Source: Pyricularia pennisetigena
Lineage: Eukaryota > Ascomycota > Sordariomycetes > Magnaporthales > Pyriculariaceae
Assembly: GCF_004337985.1 (NCBI RefSeq)
Contig: NC_043744.1
Location: 5,241,316 to 5,305,315 of the forward strand
Reading direction: 5' to 3'
Length of the DNA stretch: 64,000 nt
This document shows, piece by piece, positions 10,207-21,860 of the stretch; within the stretch, counting starts at the first letter, position 1, and each line of letters starts with the position of its first letter. A program made the position numbers and the translations under genes. The notes under the pieces are model-generated. The model saw only the letters and a list, made by a program, of their open reading frames with translations. It made no database searches and was not told where the DNA came from.

Positions 10207-11821
10207 TTAAATCAAGTCGGCGACGTTCATAGGCATCTCCTCGATCTGCGTGCTGTAGAACTGCTCAATCTCGCGCATCATGCGCACATCGTCGGCGGTG
10301 ACAAAGTTGATGGCGACACCCTTTCGGCCGAAACGACCGCCACGACCAATCCTGTGGATGTAGTTCTCACGGTTGGCGGGAAGGTCATAGTTGATGACCA
10401 GCGAAACCTGCTGGACGTCGATACCACGAGCGAGCAAGTCGGTGGCAATCAGCACACGGGACGAACCCGAGCGGAACTCCTTCATGATCAGGTCACGCTG
10501 GGCCTGGTCCATGTCACCGTGCATGGCAGACACAGTGAAGTCACGGGCAGTAAGCTTATCCGTGAGCCAGTCGACCTTTCTGCGGGTGTTGCAGAAAATG
10601 ACAGCCTGGGTAATGGTGACAGTCTCGTACAAGTCCGAGAGGGTGTCGAGCTTCCACTCCTCCTTCTCGACGGCAATGTAGAACTGCTTGATACCTTCCA
10701 AGGTAAGCTCGTCCTTCTTGACCAGAATGCGGACGGGGTCGCGCATGAACTTGGTCGTGACCTCCAGGACGTCCTGGGGCATGGTGGCCGACAGCAGGAC
10801 AACCTGGGTCGACTGGGGGAGGAGCTGGAAGATGTCGTAGATTTGCTCGGTGAAACCACGCTGTGGGGTGTGTTAGTATAAAGACTGTGCATGCCTCGTG
10901 GCTGGTAACATATGGGTCAATACAACATACCGAAAGCATCTCATCGGCCTCATCAAGGACAAACATCTTCATGCCGTCGGTCTTGAGGAAGCGGCGCTGA
11001 ATCATGTCGTGAACACGGCCAGGGGTACCGACAACGACCTGGGGACCGTCCTGAAGAGCCTTCATGTCATCACGAACGCTGGTGCCACCAATGCAGGCGT
11101 GGCACTCAATGTTCATGAAGTCACCAATGGCAACAACGACCTTCTGGATCTGCTGAGCAAGCTCACGAGTCGGGGCAAGGATCAAGGCCTGGCACTGCTT
11201 GACGTTGGTGTCGATCTTCTGGAGGACCGAGATCGAGAAAGTGGCGGTCTTGCCGGTACCAGACTGGGCCTGGGCAATGACATCGTGGCCTGTAAGACAT
11301 GAATATTAGCCGACTGCGTGTGCGCGACCGAAGTGTCTGGACCAATCTTGGGGCAAAACTTACCCTTGATAACGGGCATGATAGCGCGCTGCTGGATAGC
11401 AGACGGGCGCTCGAAACCGTAGGCATAGATACCTGATAGGAGGCGGTCACCTTGTTAGCGCCAAACGTGGGAGCGAATGGAAGAACAGGGATTTTTTTCT
11501 TTTGTTCGCCCACATACCTCGAAGCAGCTCCGACTTCAGGTTCATCTCGTCGAAAGAGTCGACGGTCTCATCGTAGTTGGACTCGATCTGCCCTGTAGCC
11601 GGCGCAGTAATTGTCAGTAAGGAATCACTCGATAATTGCGCCATCTAGTGGAAGTCATGAACCCCCAAGTTCAAGCAAGCCCAGCGCTGGAAAGGTAGCA
11701 GATTGCGCAACTTGGCGCATTCGACCCCTCGGCTCGAACGCTCGTCGCGTCAAGCGCTCCTAAAGACGCTGCAGATATCCGACGTACCTTCGGGGACATC
11801 CTCGAGTCCCTTGTCGGCCAT
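10207..11821 (-). CDS. TIF1: Translation initiation factor eIF4A, DEAD-box RNA helicase
   Basis: eIF4A unwinds 5' leaders as part of eIF4F in the cytosol. Five exons (11788-11821, 11518-11592, 11364-11432, 10931-11289, 10207-10860) give 396 residues, the usual family length. All DEAD-box motifs are present in order: the Q motif in [14 protein letters not shown], motif I AQSGTGKT, Ia PTRELAQQ, Ib TPGR, II DEAD, III SAT, IV region [15 protein letters not shown] and [10 protein letters not shown]. It ends [11 protein letters not shown], typical of eIF4A. The start in exon 1 gives [13 protein letters not shown] second in-frame ATG at 11642-11644, inside intron 1, could make an alternative first exon. 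It is divergent from the JmjC gene. Confidence 0.97.
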
Positions 11822-12698
11822 GGTCGCGGTGTTGGTTGCGAAGATTCCTAGATCACAAGCCCGGCTTGCGATCTAAGAATAGTGGAAGTGAAGAGTTGGC
11901 GGTTTGGTGGGGCAAACAGGGCCGAATGTCCGCAGTTTTCGCGTACGAAAATCTGAGGAAGAATGAACAAGAAGCGAAGATAGATTCAACGATTCTCACT
12001 GTAAGGAGAATCTGAATCTGTTTTTTGTGTTTTGTATTGTGATTTTATTCTTGTTTGGTGGTGAGATGGGAAGGCCGAGCAAGTGCGAGAAAAAAAAAAT
12101 TCGGGATGGGGGGAATATACAACCTAGCCTGAGGCGAGGAAGGTTAGGTGGGGCATGAGGTAGGGCACGGGCGTCCAATCCAAACCCCGCCAACACAGCA
12201 TGCTCCCCGCTGCGCAGGCAAGTTGCAGGCCTGCTCATTGCGCAAAAAATACATCAGAACAAAAACTTTTAGTGGGGCTTCTGGGTCATGTAAAACTTCT
12301 CTGCGATGATAGTCTTCCCCATTTCTTTCGAAAAAAAAAAAAAAAAAAAGCCTTTGCTCCCCTCGGACTCATTTGTAAGACGACCAAGTATTGTCGGGCG
12401 GCAAATGTGGTTCACTGGTATCAGAGAGTTACCGCAATAGATTTTTTTTCTTCACTCTGTTAGGCGGATCCTTTGGTCCTAGTCTTGAGTCACTTCCTGT
12501 CAACTACACACCCACCACATCAGCACATGAAGACTCATTTCAACCCTGCCAACTCGAAGGGCGCTGCTCAAAAACACTACTGCAAACTCCGAGTTTCTGC
12601 AAATACGAGTGTCCCAAAGAAGTGAATCAAAAGCATGCACATGTTTCTTGCACGGAGAATCAGAATAAACTCATAGTTCGCAGCCGACAATTTTCGAC
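11822..12698. promoter_or_regulatory. Divergent promoter between eIF4A and the JmjC gene
   Basis: About 880 bp separate the two divergent starts. It contains a poly-A run of about 19 nt near 12331-12349. A highly expressed eIF4A would be expected to have a strong promoter here, but I identify no specific site. Confidence 0.5.
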
Positions 12699-14346
12699 AT
12701 GCTGCAATTCAGGGCAGACGAGGCACATATGTCTGGTGGCGAGTCTATTACTCAGGACTACAGCAGTCGCGCCGCCGAAAATATTGCCGAGCACGTCTCA
12801 AACGATGCACTTGAGTCATCGATTCCCGTTCATCCTCTGGGAGTGAAGCCTTTGGGGAATCAGTATTTCGCATCTGGCAGTAACGCACGGCGGAACATCG
12901 GGGCTTTCCAAATACTCCCTGATGAGGCGTTGATGCTTTTACTTGAACAGTTTGATGCACATATTCTCCAGGTGCTGGGATACACTTGCAAATTTTTGTT
13001 TGCATTCTGCAGCTCGGATGATCTGTGGAAGACTCTATTTCTCGAGTAAGTCATTTGGATTGACGCATACATTTCGTGGCTTCCACGGCTTTGCAAGTGC
13101 AAAGTTTATTTTTTTAATACTTCTTTTTTTTTCGTGTTTTCGTTATTAGCTGTTTCTGTTGACAGCTATTCCCAGATCACATGAAGAGAATCCTCGCCCT
13201 TTTGAGTGGTTTGGCTCTTGGAGATCCAGCCTCCTTGGCTTCAGCAAGGAAAAAAATGCGAAAGTAGACTGCGGCACCGTGTTCTCCGATGTTCTGCATC
13301 GTCCCTTTGTTTGCAGCCATGTGCCTTTGGCAGGATATGCCGCCGGGATTCCCAAACAGAATCAAATCAGGAAGTTCCCAGATTTGACATACGATGATTT
13401 CGCGGACAAATGGAGCAGCACTCCATTCGTGCTCACCAAGGTCGTGCCTGCTTGGCCCGTATACAACCAATGGACCCTCGAAACCTTGTTGAGCAAATAT
13501 TCCGATGTCAGTTTTAGGGCCGAGGCCGTAGATTGGCCATTCTCAACGTACTACCAGTACATGCTCGATACCAAGGATGAAAGCCCTCTGTACCTGTTTG
13601 ACAAAAGGTTCGCTGAAAAGATGGACCTCACCATTGGACAGCAAGATGGTGCTGCTTACCGAAATCCTGACTGTTTCGGGCCCGACCTGTTTGAACTCCT
13701 CGGATCCGACCGTCCAGCACATCGTTGGCTCATTATCGGTCCAGAAAGGAGCGGCTCAACATTCCACAAGGATCCAAATGCAACCAGTGCATGGAACGCA
13801 GTCATCCAGGGGACCAAATATTGGATCATGTTCCCTCCATCAGTGCAGGTGCCTGGCGTGTACGTATCCGAGGACAACAGCGAGGTTACCAGCCCTCTCA
13901 GCATTGCGGAGTGGCTTTTAGAGTTCCATGCCGAGGCCCGCATGATTCCCCAGTGCGTCGAGGGCGTATGCAACGCCGGAGAGGTTCTCCATGTTCCCAG
14001 TGGCTGGTGGCATTTGGTGGTGAACTTGGAGGCTGGCATTGCCTTGACACAGAATTTCGTGCCGAAATCTCACCTTTCGGACGCGCTGAGTTTTCTTCGA
14101 GACAAGCCTGATCAAGTCACCGGATTCAAGAGGGACATAAAAGATCCCTATGAACTGTTTCGGAGTGGCCTCGAGCAGAAACACCCTGAGCTGCTTGAGA
14201 AGACTTTGGAGGAGCTTGAGCAGCGTGCGCAAAGGAAGAGAAAGTGGGATGCCGCGGTCGGACCACATGGAGAAGCAGAGGAGAATGGTGGTGGCGGTGG
14301 CTTCACATTTGGTTTTGGTGGCGGTGATGACGACGACATCCCCTAA
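12699..14346 (+). CDS. F-box and JmjC-domain protein (JMJD6-like oxygenase)
   Basis: Two exons (12699-13045 and 13176-14346) give 505 residues. The intron uses a gtaagt donor and joins in frame at FLE/SHEENPRPFEW. An F-box-like helical segment (residues about 65-105, QILPDEALMLLLEQFDAHIL) precedes a JmjC domain. Iron ligands are visible: FHKD (His and Asp about residue 314-316) and the distal His in SGWWHLVVNL (about 394). The 2-oxoglutarate site is consistent with the nearby Lys/Thr pattern (GTKYWIMFPP). This arrangement resembles JMJD6-type lysyl hydroxylases or demethylases; the substrate cannot be told from sequence. The C-terminus is a coiled, basic segment, then a Gly-rich and acidic GGGDDDDIP tail. 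A second Met 11 residues downstream is an alternative start. Confidence 0.88.
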
Positions 14347-16367
14347 GCAAACAGATGCAACTGTCACGAGTAAATGGTGGCTCTTGTCTACTCAGACATT
14401 ACCAGGGTGCAGCCAAGCAAGGCATTGTTGGCAAAGAAAGCAGCTGGCGTGCTTGATAGCCAGCCGATAGCCTCGTGGTTGAGATGGGTGTTCAAGTGTT
14501 TTGTACAAAGAGCGAATGCAATGTATAAAGTTGGCTGAGATGAGATGACAGGATTTCTGCGGCAAACTCTGAAAACTTTAAATGATGGACAGATGAATGG
14601 ATGCATGTCAAGGAAATTGGCACCGCATCGCCTCGACCAAATGCTTGCTGCTGATCTTCCGGGGCTGCAATTCCCTACGGTCGCTGACTTGTCTTCTTAC
14701 TGAACCCCCACTCGTCTATTACAAGTAGTTGTATTACTGGGCAAATTTTGTTGGTTTGTAACTTAAGCCATGCTAGCCAGCACTCCGCTTATTTACCAGG
14801 AAAACCTAAAAACGACCGGGACACATGGAGGAGGGATGAGAGCTCGAGATTCGTCTGATAGATAGGCACCAGATCCGTTCAGCAACCTGGGCCCACTGAT
14901 GTGTTCAGCTCAGACATTTACGTAGCAGCCATTGGCGCGCACCTTTTTTGCTCTGCTACGGGCGGCGGGAGTAATTTCAAATGTCTGTATGGGCCGCATC
15001 CGGTCTACCAATTCCCCCCACCTACCATTTGGATCTTACTTACCTGAGCCAGACTCAGCCCCTGGTTGGCTGGCTACACAGCCTTGGCCCCCCACATTCC
15101 AGTCGCCCATTCTCGCCAGGGCGAAGCACGAATGACCCCACGCGGAAGTTGCCTGCAGAGTATAGAGCGGTTGGTTGGTGGCCTCAACAACATTGGACCT
15201 TGTCCTCCTGACCGACCGACTTCAAAGGAGAAAACGACAGTTGACTTGAATTGAAACCAAAGGCCGGGTTCCCTTTGTCTAACGCCTAATCTAGTTGTGC
15301 ACTACTACAGTATTCTTCTCTTAAGCCCTCTTTATTTATGAAGTCATCACACATTTACTTCTATTATCCTGTCACTTAAATCCGTTCCGCCACAGCTTCC
15401 TGTACTTTGACAGAGTCGATAACCCCTTCTTGGCACAGCAACAACAATAACAACAATAACAATAACAACAACAACAACAACAACACCGAAACACCGCCGC
15501 CTTTCCCTTTTACAGCTTGCTATCAATCGATCGCTCTATCGCGCCTTGTTCTACGTATGCTAGCGTCATCCACTCCTTCCTACCGCACTTAGCTTCATCA
15601 TTCCCTTCCTATCTTCATCTGCACCACGGACGGACGGTACCTAGGTTAGGTAGGTAGTGTGCATACAAACCAAGCCCTCACCCCAGCTTCACCCACCCAC
15701 TCCTGTCTCGTGCCTCGTCCTGTACAATTCCCGCTGACAGGGGCATGCAGACAGACGCACCCTCGCGCATCGGCTTACCTGCTGCACCTTGCCTTGCCTT
15801 GCCTTGCCAACTTTCCGCCTCTCATCCCGACTTGTCAAAATAACTTATACCTTAGCGGTCAAATACCTCGAATCCGGACTTGAGGCAATTTGGGCTCCTC
15901 CTTACACAAAGCAACACTTTCTTCCAATAATAGCCAGCCCACTAGCTATTCTTTATCGCATCTAAGCACGAAGCAAGCAACGTAGACGCGCAACTCGATA
16001 CAAGGCCAGGCCGAGCCAGCCAATCCAAAGCAGGCCGCAGGCGCAATCGCTCGCCGCCCACTTACCTGGTCTGATCTGCGATCACTCAGCAGCAGCTGGC
16101 AGGTCTAAGCTGACCGCTGTCACACCCGAGATTCGGTCCTTCCCTGCTGTCGGTACAATATACCACCAATAGCGTCATATCAAGTCGGATGCTGCCTTAT
16201 ATGACCTCTCTAAGCCCGCGCCGCCCCCAACGCTTCTGCTTACCTCCGCCTCTTGATTGACACCAGAAGTCAATTTCCCACACCACGGCCATATCTGCAT
16301 AACAACAGCTCGCCCCCCGAGGCATTTACCTCTATAACTTATCGCCAGAATCGGCACTTCTGGCAAG
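14347..16367. other. Intergenic region with long leader of the CCCH-Smr gene
   Basis: About 2 kb hold no supported gene. The right half is rich in CT and CA tracts, as in long fungal 5' leaders, and includes a CAA-type repeat at 15437 and a repeated taggtagg-like motif near 15645. The short frame across the CAA repeat (poly-Asn) is a product of the repeat. Confidence 0.5.
15437..15486 (+). repeat. CAA/TAA microsatellite
   Basis: Imperfect tandem CAA with interspersed TAA, about 16 units, lies roughly 880 bp upstream of the CCCH-Smr start, in probable leader or promoter DNA. It is read directly. Confidence 0.9.
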
Positions 16368-18712
16368 ATGGTGTCAGACGAGACGTACGAAATATGCCTG
16401 CCTATACTGGAAGATGAAACGCTGGACGATGAGGACAAGACGGACAGGCTCGAGGAGCTCTTGCGCAAGGAAACTTCTTTAACTGGCAACAGTCTCGAAA
16501 ACGCCGTTCTGGATGCTCTTTGGCGATATCGTGATGGAGGGAATATAGCAGCATCACCACCTCCAATCAGACAGACAATCCTTCGCAGGCCATCACCAGC
16601 CTCATGGCGTGCAAATTCGGGAACCCCTCTCTCGGGTTCTCCCCGACTCGGCGTTAGCCCGCTGGCGCCGCCAGGCTTCGTCCCGACCCCTTTTGGGCGC
16701 AATGTCGTGTCTTCTACTGCATCGCCTTTCGGTTCACCCCGCCCTTCGCCGCGACTGGCTTTCGCTGCCCCTATCATCCCGAACAGCCCAAGCCTGAACG
16801 CGTATGAGTTCGCTACCGATGCACCATCGCAAGAGACGTTTGGAGACATGCAAAACGACAATGTCGACTGGCTTACAAACGACGACGCGGTGAGCGTCAC
16901 CTCGTCGATTGGTACCGGGAGCGCCCTCAACGCCGCTGCGCCGGAGTATGCTCCCTCGCAACAGGTGGATATGACACCCTACGACATGCTTCGCTCGATT
17001 CTCGGTCCTTCGAGATCGGACGAAGAGATAGATGCTGCACTGGCCATGCACGGCTATGATCTCGGTGCCATAATTTCTGCTTTCATGGATACCGTGGACC
17101 CCAGCGCGATGCAGGCCTCTCAGACCGAGGAAACTAAAACCAATGGACTCCTCATCGGCAAGTCGATGACCCCGGATGCGCGGCCCTCCACCCCGGCGGA
17201 CCAGAGGTCAGGAATCATTTGCAAATTCTTCTTGGCACAAGGGCAGTGTTTGAGAGCCGATTGCAGGTTTTCGCATGACCTGAGCAACCATGTCTGCAAG
17301 TAAGTGATCCTTTGATGCTATGGCAGGATGCAAGAGGCAAACACGCTAACCTGGCCCCTGATGATCAGATACTGGGTCGCTGGGAACTGTTTAGCGGGAA
17401 ATACGTGTATCTTCTCACATGACCCTGTCCATCTGTTGAACAAGCTTTCAGTAGACGGAACCAGCACTCCCCCGCCCTCTCACAAGGGTGGAATCAGTAT
17501 CCAAGTCCAGGACATGAACTCTTTTCCTTCGCTGCGGCCGGCAACCCCCGAGCACTTGAGCGGTCTGGCCTCAGGTGGCTACTTCCCATCCATGGGAGTA
17601 ACTCCACCTCCCGGTTTCAAAATTCCAGGCCTTGCCGGGGAGAATATTCGGTCTCGCTCTCGTCCGAGCAGTCGTCAGCAGCAACGCAAGGAGCCAGTGC
17701 AGACTGCACCATCTCTGGACGATGCCGAGGCTTTCCCATCTCTGGGGGCCGCGTCTGCCAAGTCAACCAGCAAAAAGCAGCATGGCAAGCGCAGCAGTCA
17801 AGGCCATCACAAGGAAGGGTTGATTTCCAGTTCGCTGGCAGATATTGTCAAGATGTCGCCATCGCCCACGCCTGAAGCGAAGCTAGTCTCTAGGAAGATG
17901 GGTCGCACTGTCAGCTCAACGAGCATACGGAACGGCGAGAACAGCGCTGCGGCGCAGTCAATCCCCAGTCCGAAGCATATTCCGTGGTTAGAAACTGGTG
18001 AAAAAGCGAACAAGGCATACCTCAAGGCTCGCCAAGATGCTATCAAGCATGGTGGCCTGAGGAACAAGTTTTTGCAGAGGTGAGGCTTCTGATATGCGAC
18101 GGGCGCCCCAAACATGAATCGTCAAAACCAACTAACAGAAACGACAGTGCCGCTCAAGCTTGGAACCGAAACGACGCTCGCGCGGCCAAGGCTCTTAGTC
18201 TCCGTGGTCAGAGCGAGAACGATCTTATGAGGAGGGCCCATCGTGAGGCGGCACGCGAGCTATACGAGGAGCGTAACAAGAACAACAACAGCGCCGGGTC
18301 TGAGTTTTACGTCGACTTGCATGGGCTTCATCCCGAGGAGGCGGTCGAATATCTCGAGAAGGTGCTGCTGGAGAACGAGAAAGAAAGCAGGCCGATATAT
18401 GCCATCACGGGCACGGGCCACCATAGCAAGAACGGTAAGGACAAGGTCGGTAAGGCGATCCGCGGATTCCTGAATGAGTGGCGGTACGCGTTCCGTGAAT
18501 TCTCGGTTCCTGGAGACCAACGGAACATGGGTGGGATCTTGGGTATCGACGCGAGAAGCTACGACAAGAGTCTGGCTAGGAAGTCGTCACAGCATGAGCC
18601 GGTCGACATACTTGCACAAGGGAAAGAGATTGGCGAAGGCAAGGTCAAGCTTTTGGTCAGGGATACGACCAAGGAGCCACCCAAGGGGCCTGCTGGATAC
18701 CGTGGACGATGA
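16368..18712 (+). CDS. CCCH zinc-finger and Smr-domain protein
   Basis: Three exons (16368-17299, 17369-18079, 18148-18712) give 735 residues. The N-terminus has a helical domain (about 1-60), then Pro/Ser-rich sequence and a CUE/UBA-like helix set (PYDMLRSILGPSRSDEEIDAAL). Two tandem CCCH fingers follow across intron 1: CKFFLAQGQCLRADCRFSH and YWVAGNCLAGNTCIFSH. Exon 3 carries a DUF1771 helix (EAARELYEERNKN) and an Smr domain with the DLHGLHPEEAVEYLE signature and the GTGHHSKNGKDKVG loop that replaces the usual G-x-G-x-H motif. Smr domains are RNA endonuclease-like or nucleic-acid binding, so a role in mRNA surveillance or cleavage is plausible but inferred. An ortholog named by function is not recognised. 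Confidence 0.9.
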
Positions 18713-19179
18713 TTCCCTCAAAGACATATGGACATGAGCCCGCAACTTGTTGATACAGTACTTTGGAGAGCATAGTAGATTCTTACTTGACAACAGACAA
18801 GCCGAGTTATATATAGCTGATGCTAATTAGGTCTCGCTGGCCTAGAAACAGAAGAAAGACAAAAAAAAAAGAAAAAGAAAAAAAAAAGAAAGAAAAGAAA
18901 ACACTATCATCAACTCAGGTGCCTTTGATTGTTTGCCTTCAGGTCAAGTGCATATTATGTTGTATACCTTTTGATTCTTAGGTGGTTGATTAACCGTAGG
19001 TACAACCTCTGCATCTTTAGAAAACTTAGACGGCCGACAGCTCCTGAAGATGGGTTCAATGTATTAAAATACCGTAGATTTCAACGCTCTTTTAGGTCTA
19101 GCTATAGTGAGGTTGATGGAAACGAAACAAAACAAAACCAACAACTCAGCCCATAACAATAGGTATACAGCAGCCGAAA
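18713..19179. terminator. Convergent 3' ends with A-rich tract
   Basis: The gap lies between the CCCH-Smr gene and the tail of the NLR gene, which converge. An interrupted A-rich tract spans about 18858-18901. No coding signal is seen. Confidence 0.5.
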
Positions 19180-21860
19180 TCAGTAGTCACTAGCTTCATC
19201 GCCCCCTAAAGTTCCCCGCTGCTTTCCGTCGTAGTCCATTTGACCGACATCGTCGCTGTACTCCCCACTTTGGATTTTGTCGTCTTCAATGTCCAAACCA
19301 GGCTGCATGTCATTTGTGTCATCGACACAACAATCATCATCATCTTTGCCCTTCATCGTTTGAGACATGTCCTGCGTGAGCTTGTGCTTGGTCATGGTGT
19401 TGCGGGGATGTCCCGTAGCTGTCATCGTCGTGTGCTCCACGGCCGTAATCCTGAGCATCCTCTTCTTGCCCGGCGCCTGCGCGGCCTGGATTGCAAGCGC
19501 CGTTTTGAGGCGCTTGTTCATGCTCGTAATGGGAACATCTGCCCGACTGGTGGTGGGTTGAAAACCGAGAATGCGTAGGGTCTTGCTGGCTGTCGTATTC
19601 GTCCTCCTCGACATCTAGGTGCTGCGAGAATTGAGAGCCGAGGTATTGTCGAGGGTGGTGTTGATCATGGCAGCCCTGCGATTGCCCCTCTCCGGTCTGG
19701 TGGGAATAGTAATCGTCGTTCCCGTCATGCATGTCAGGGTGGTCCCCTTGCAGTGGTTGACGGTGGTATTCCCCCCCGCCGGCGCTCATGTAGTACTCCT
19801 CGCCATGCTCGTGATCCTGTCGATGAGAGAATGTAGGGCTCTTGTCGGGTACTGCATACCCTGCCATATCCGCTTGCCCGTCGATGCCATGAGCATCATA
19901 GTGGTCGCTATGGTTATCGTCATGTGCTCCCTGCGAATAGTTGTCGTCGTCGTCCCTGTCGCTGATTCCGTCGTCATGGAGGCTCAAGTTCCCGTCTTGC
20001 ATATGGCTCTCATGGGGACCATCTCCGAACTCGCTGCCACCTCGAGATTCCCGGCCGGCCTGTGACAATCGATCAATGTGATTGCCGGCAGCATCCTCTA
20101 GATCATCATGCCCTTGAGAGCTCCTGCTGTCTTCTTCATTGCCTTCATCGCGATCTAGTATTCCAGCATTATTTTGGAGCCCATCGTCACCGAATAGAGA
20201 GCGGTTTTCAGGAGTCTCGATCTCGTCTTTGTACTTGTGCACATGGCCTTGCTCTGGAGCCTCGTCATCTGAGACCATTCCATCGAATTCGTCATCAAGC
20301 ATGCCCGTATTGTGCACCTTGTCGTGGTCTTCATCGTTGTCTCCGGCCTCGTTGGCATTGAGCGTAAAAGACTGTAGACTCTTGGCACTATTCTCGTCAT
20401 CCTTTGCGCGATCATCGGATTGCCCGACGAAGTTTTGCAGATCGTCATCATGTTCAGCAAGGCGACTGAATGTATAATTATCCGGCAAGTTCTCGTCCTC
20501 AGATTCCGGGAAGTCAGGACTCGACGGGGGAAAGCCGCGGGATGATGGGTGGCTACCGAGGCGAGACATGACGGATCTTCTCCCGTCTCCATCGTCATTT
20601 GGATATTCTGCCAAGTTGACTGGTGCAATGGACAGTGGTGGACATGAGGGCCCCCTATCTGAGAGAGAACTGTCCGGAACTTCAAGTTCCTCATCTTCCG
20701 TTTGTTTGGGCTCCTCCTTCAGTTGTATTGACTGCCAAACAAATTGCTGTGTGCCAACATCCGGCTCAAAGAGGCTCTGAGGGCTCCCATGAGATTCAAG
20801 GCTGTCGTCGTCCTCCCTTGCGAGATCACCCTCCAATCCCAAGTCGATTGACCGCCTGTCAAAAGCGGGACTGGAGGGAGTAAAGGATACTGGTGACGGG
20901 ATGCTGTGCACGTCGTCAACTATGTCTAGAGCGAGACCTTTGCTGATGTAATCAGACGCGACATGCGCCTCCTTTTCGATCTCAATGTCCTTGACTTCAT
21001 GTGGCCCCTCGTGCTTTTGCACAGATCTTGGATAGAGATCATCAGCCGCGACGAAGAAGTGGTTCGTGCCGTCCACTGGCTGATATTCATTCTCGGTTCC
21101 GTAAGTGCTCAGCTCTGTCTGGTACTGTGACCCATGCGTGCTATGCTCAGTCGGATACTGAGATTTCATGTAGCTTGAGCGTGTGCGAGAGTTGGGTGAT
21201 ATAGCCCTTTCAGACTGCTCTGGCTCGTTGTTTTGAGACTGCATCATGTTGTACACGAGGACGGTGCCGGCACCTGCTGCCAGGCCAGCGCCACCGGCAA
21301 GCACCACGGGCCTGAAAACAGAGCGGGTGTTAGGGTCCCTACCGGACTGGCCTTGGGTATTAAGATTTACATCGCGGCCTTGTTGAGAGTGACTCAAATC
21401 GCTGTAACGCGTCTGGCCAATCCCACTTCTTTGATCAAACTCAGTGTGCAACTTTTGCGAATGTTCGTCACCAAAATAGCGTTGTTGGTAAGATGACGGG
21501 AACTGGCCCTCTTGAGCGTATCCGTGGTGACTTCGCTGCGGCTGCTTATAAAACTGAGGCGCAGCGTAGTTGACGATGTGCTGTTGGCTTGCTGGCACTT
21601 GGGAATACAGGGGATAATTCTGAGCTGATGCTCCTTGAAAAGGTGATACTGGAGAGATTTGAGGGTCCTCTCTAGGTGCAAAAAGCGCAACTGAGTGCTT
21701 GGGAGGTTCCGATTTCTGTGGAATCGAAGGGGCACGGTTGACCAGGCCCTTGCCCTGTACCAAAGTTGGCGGCGGTGGCTTGTCATTCTTTTCCTTTTCC
21801 TTTCCAGAAGAAAACATGTCCGAGAACTTGGAAAAGAAGCTGTTTCTTCTTTGTTGCAGG
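19180..21860 (-). CDS. Probable C-terminal tail of the NLR gene (disordered, acidic, one hydrophobic segment)
   Basis: Minus-strand coding character continues without a break beyond the end of the NLR frame, but in another frame: from about 21860 to 19340, then in a third frame to a stop at 19180. The first part opens with RRNSFFSKFSDMFSSGKEK and is Pro/Gln/Tyr-rich. It contains one possible membrane segment (VVLAGGAGLAAGAGTVLVYNM, about 21240-21315). The rest is rich in Asp, Glu, Ser and His and ends near GGDEASDY. A 62-65-nt intron (donor gtctca, acceptor gacatgcag near 19310-19370) would join the second and third frames in phase. The join to the NLR frame has several weak splice options. 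It could instead be a separate gene starting at an internal Met; I favour one gene. Confidence 0.55.

Noticed and set aside
10150..10881. Plus-strand frame of 243 codons
   Set aside because: Antisense shadow of eIF4A.
16175..16930. Minus-strand frame overlapping the CCCH-Smr gene
   Set aside because: Antisense shadow; the plus strand is clearly coding.
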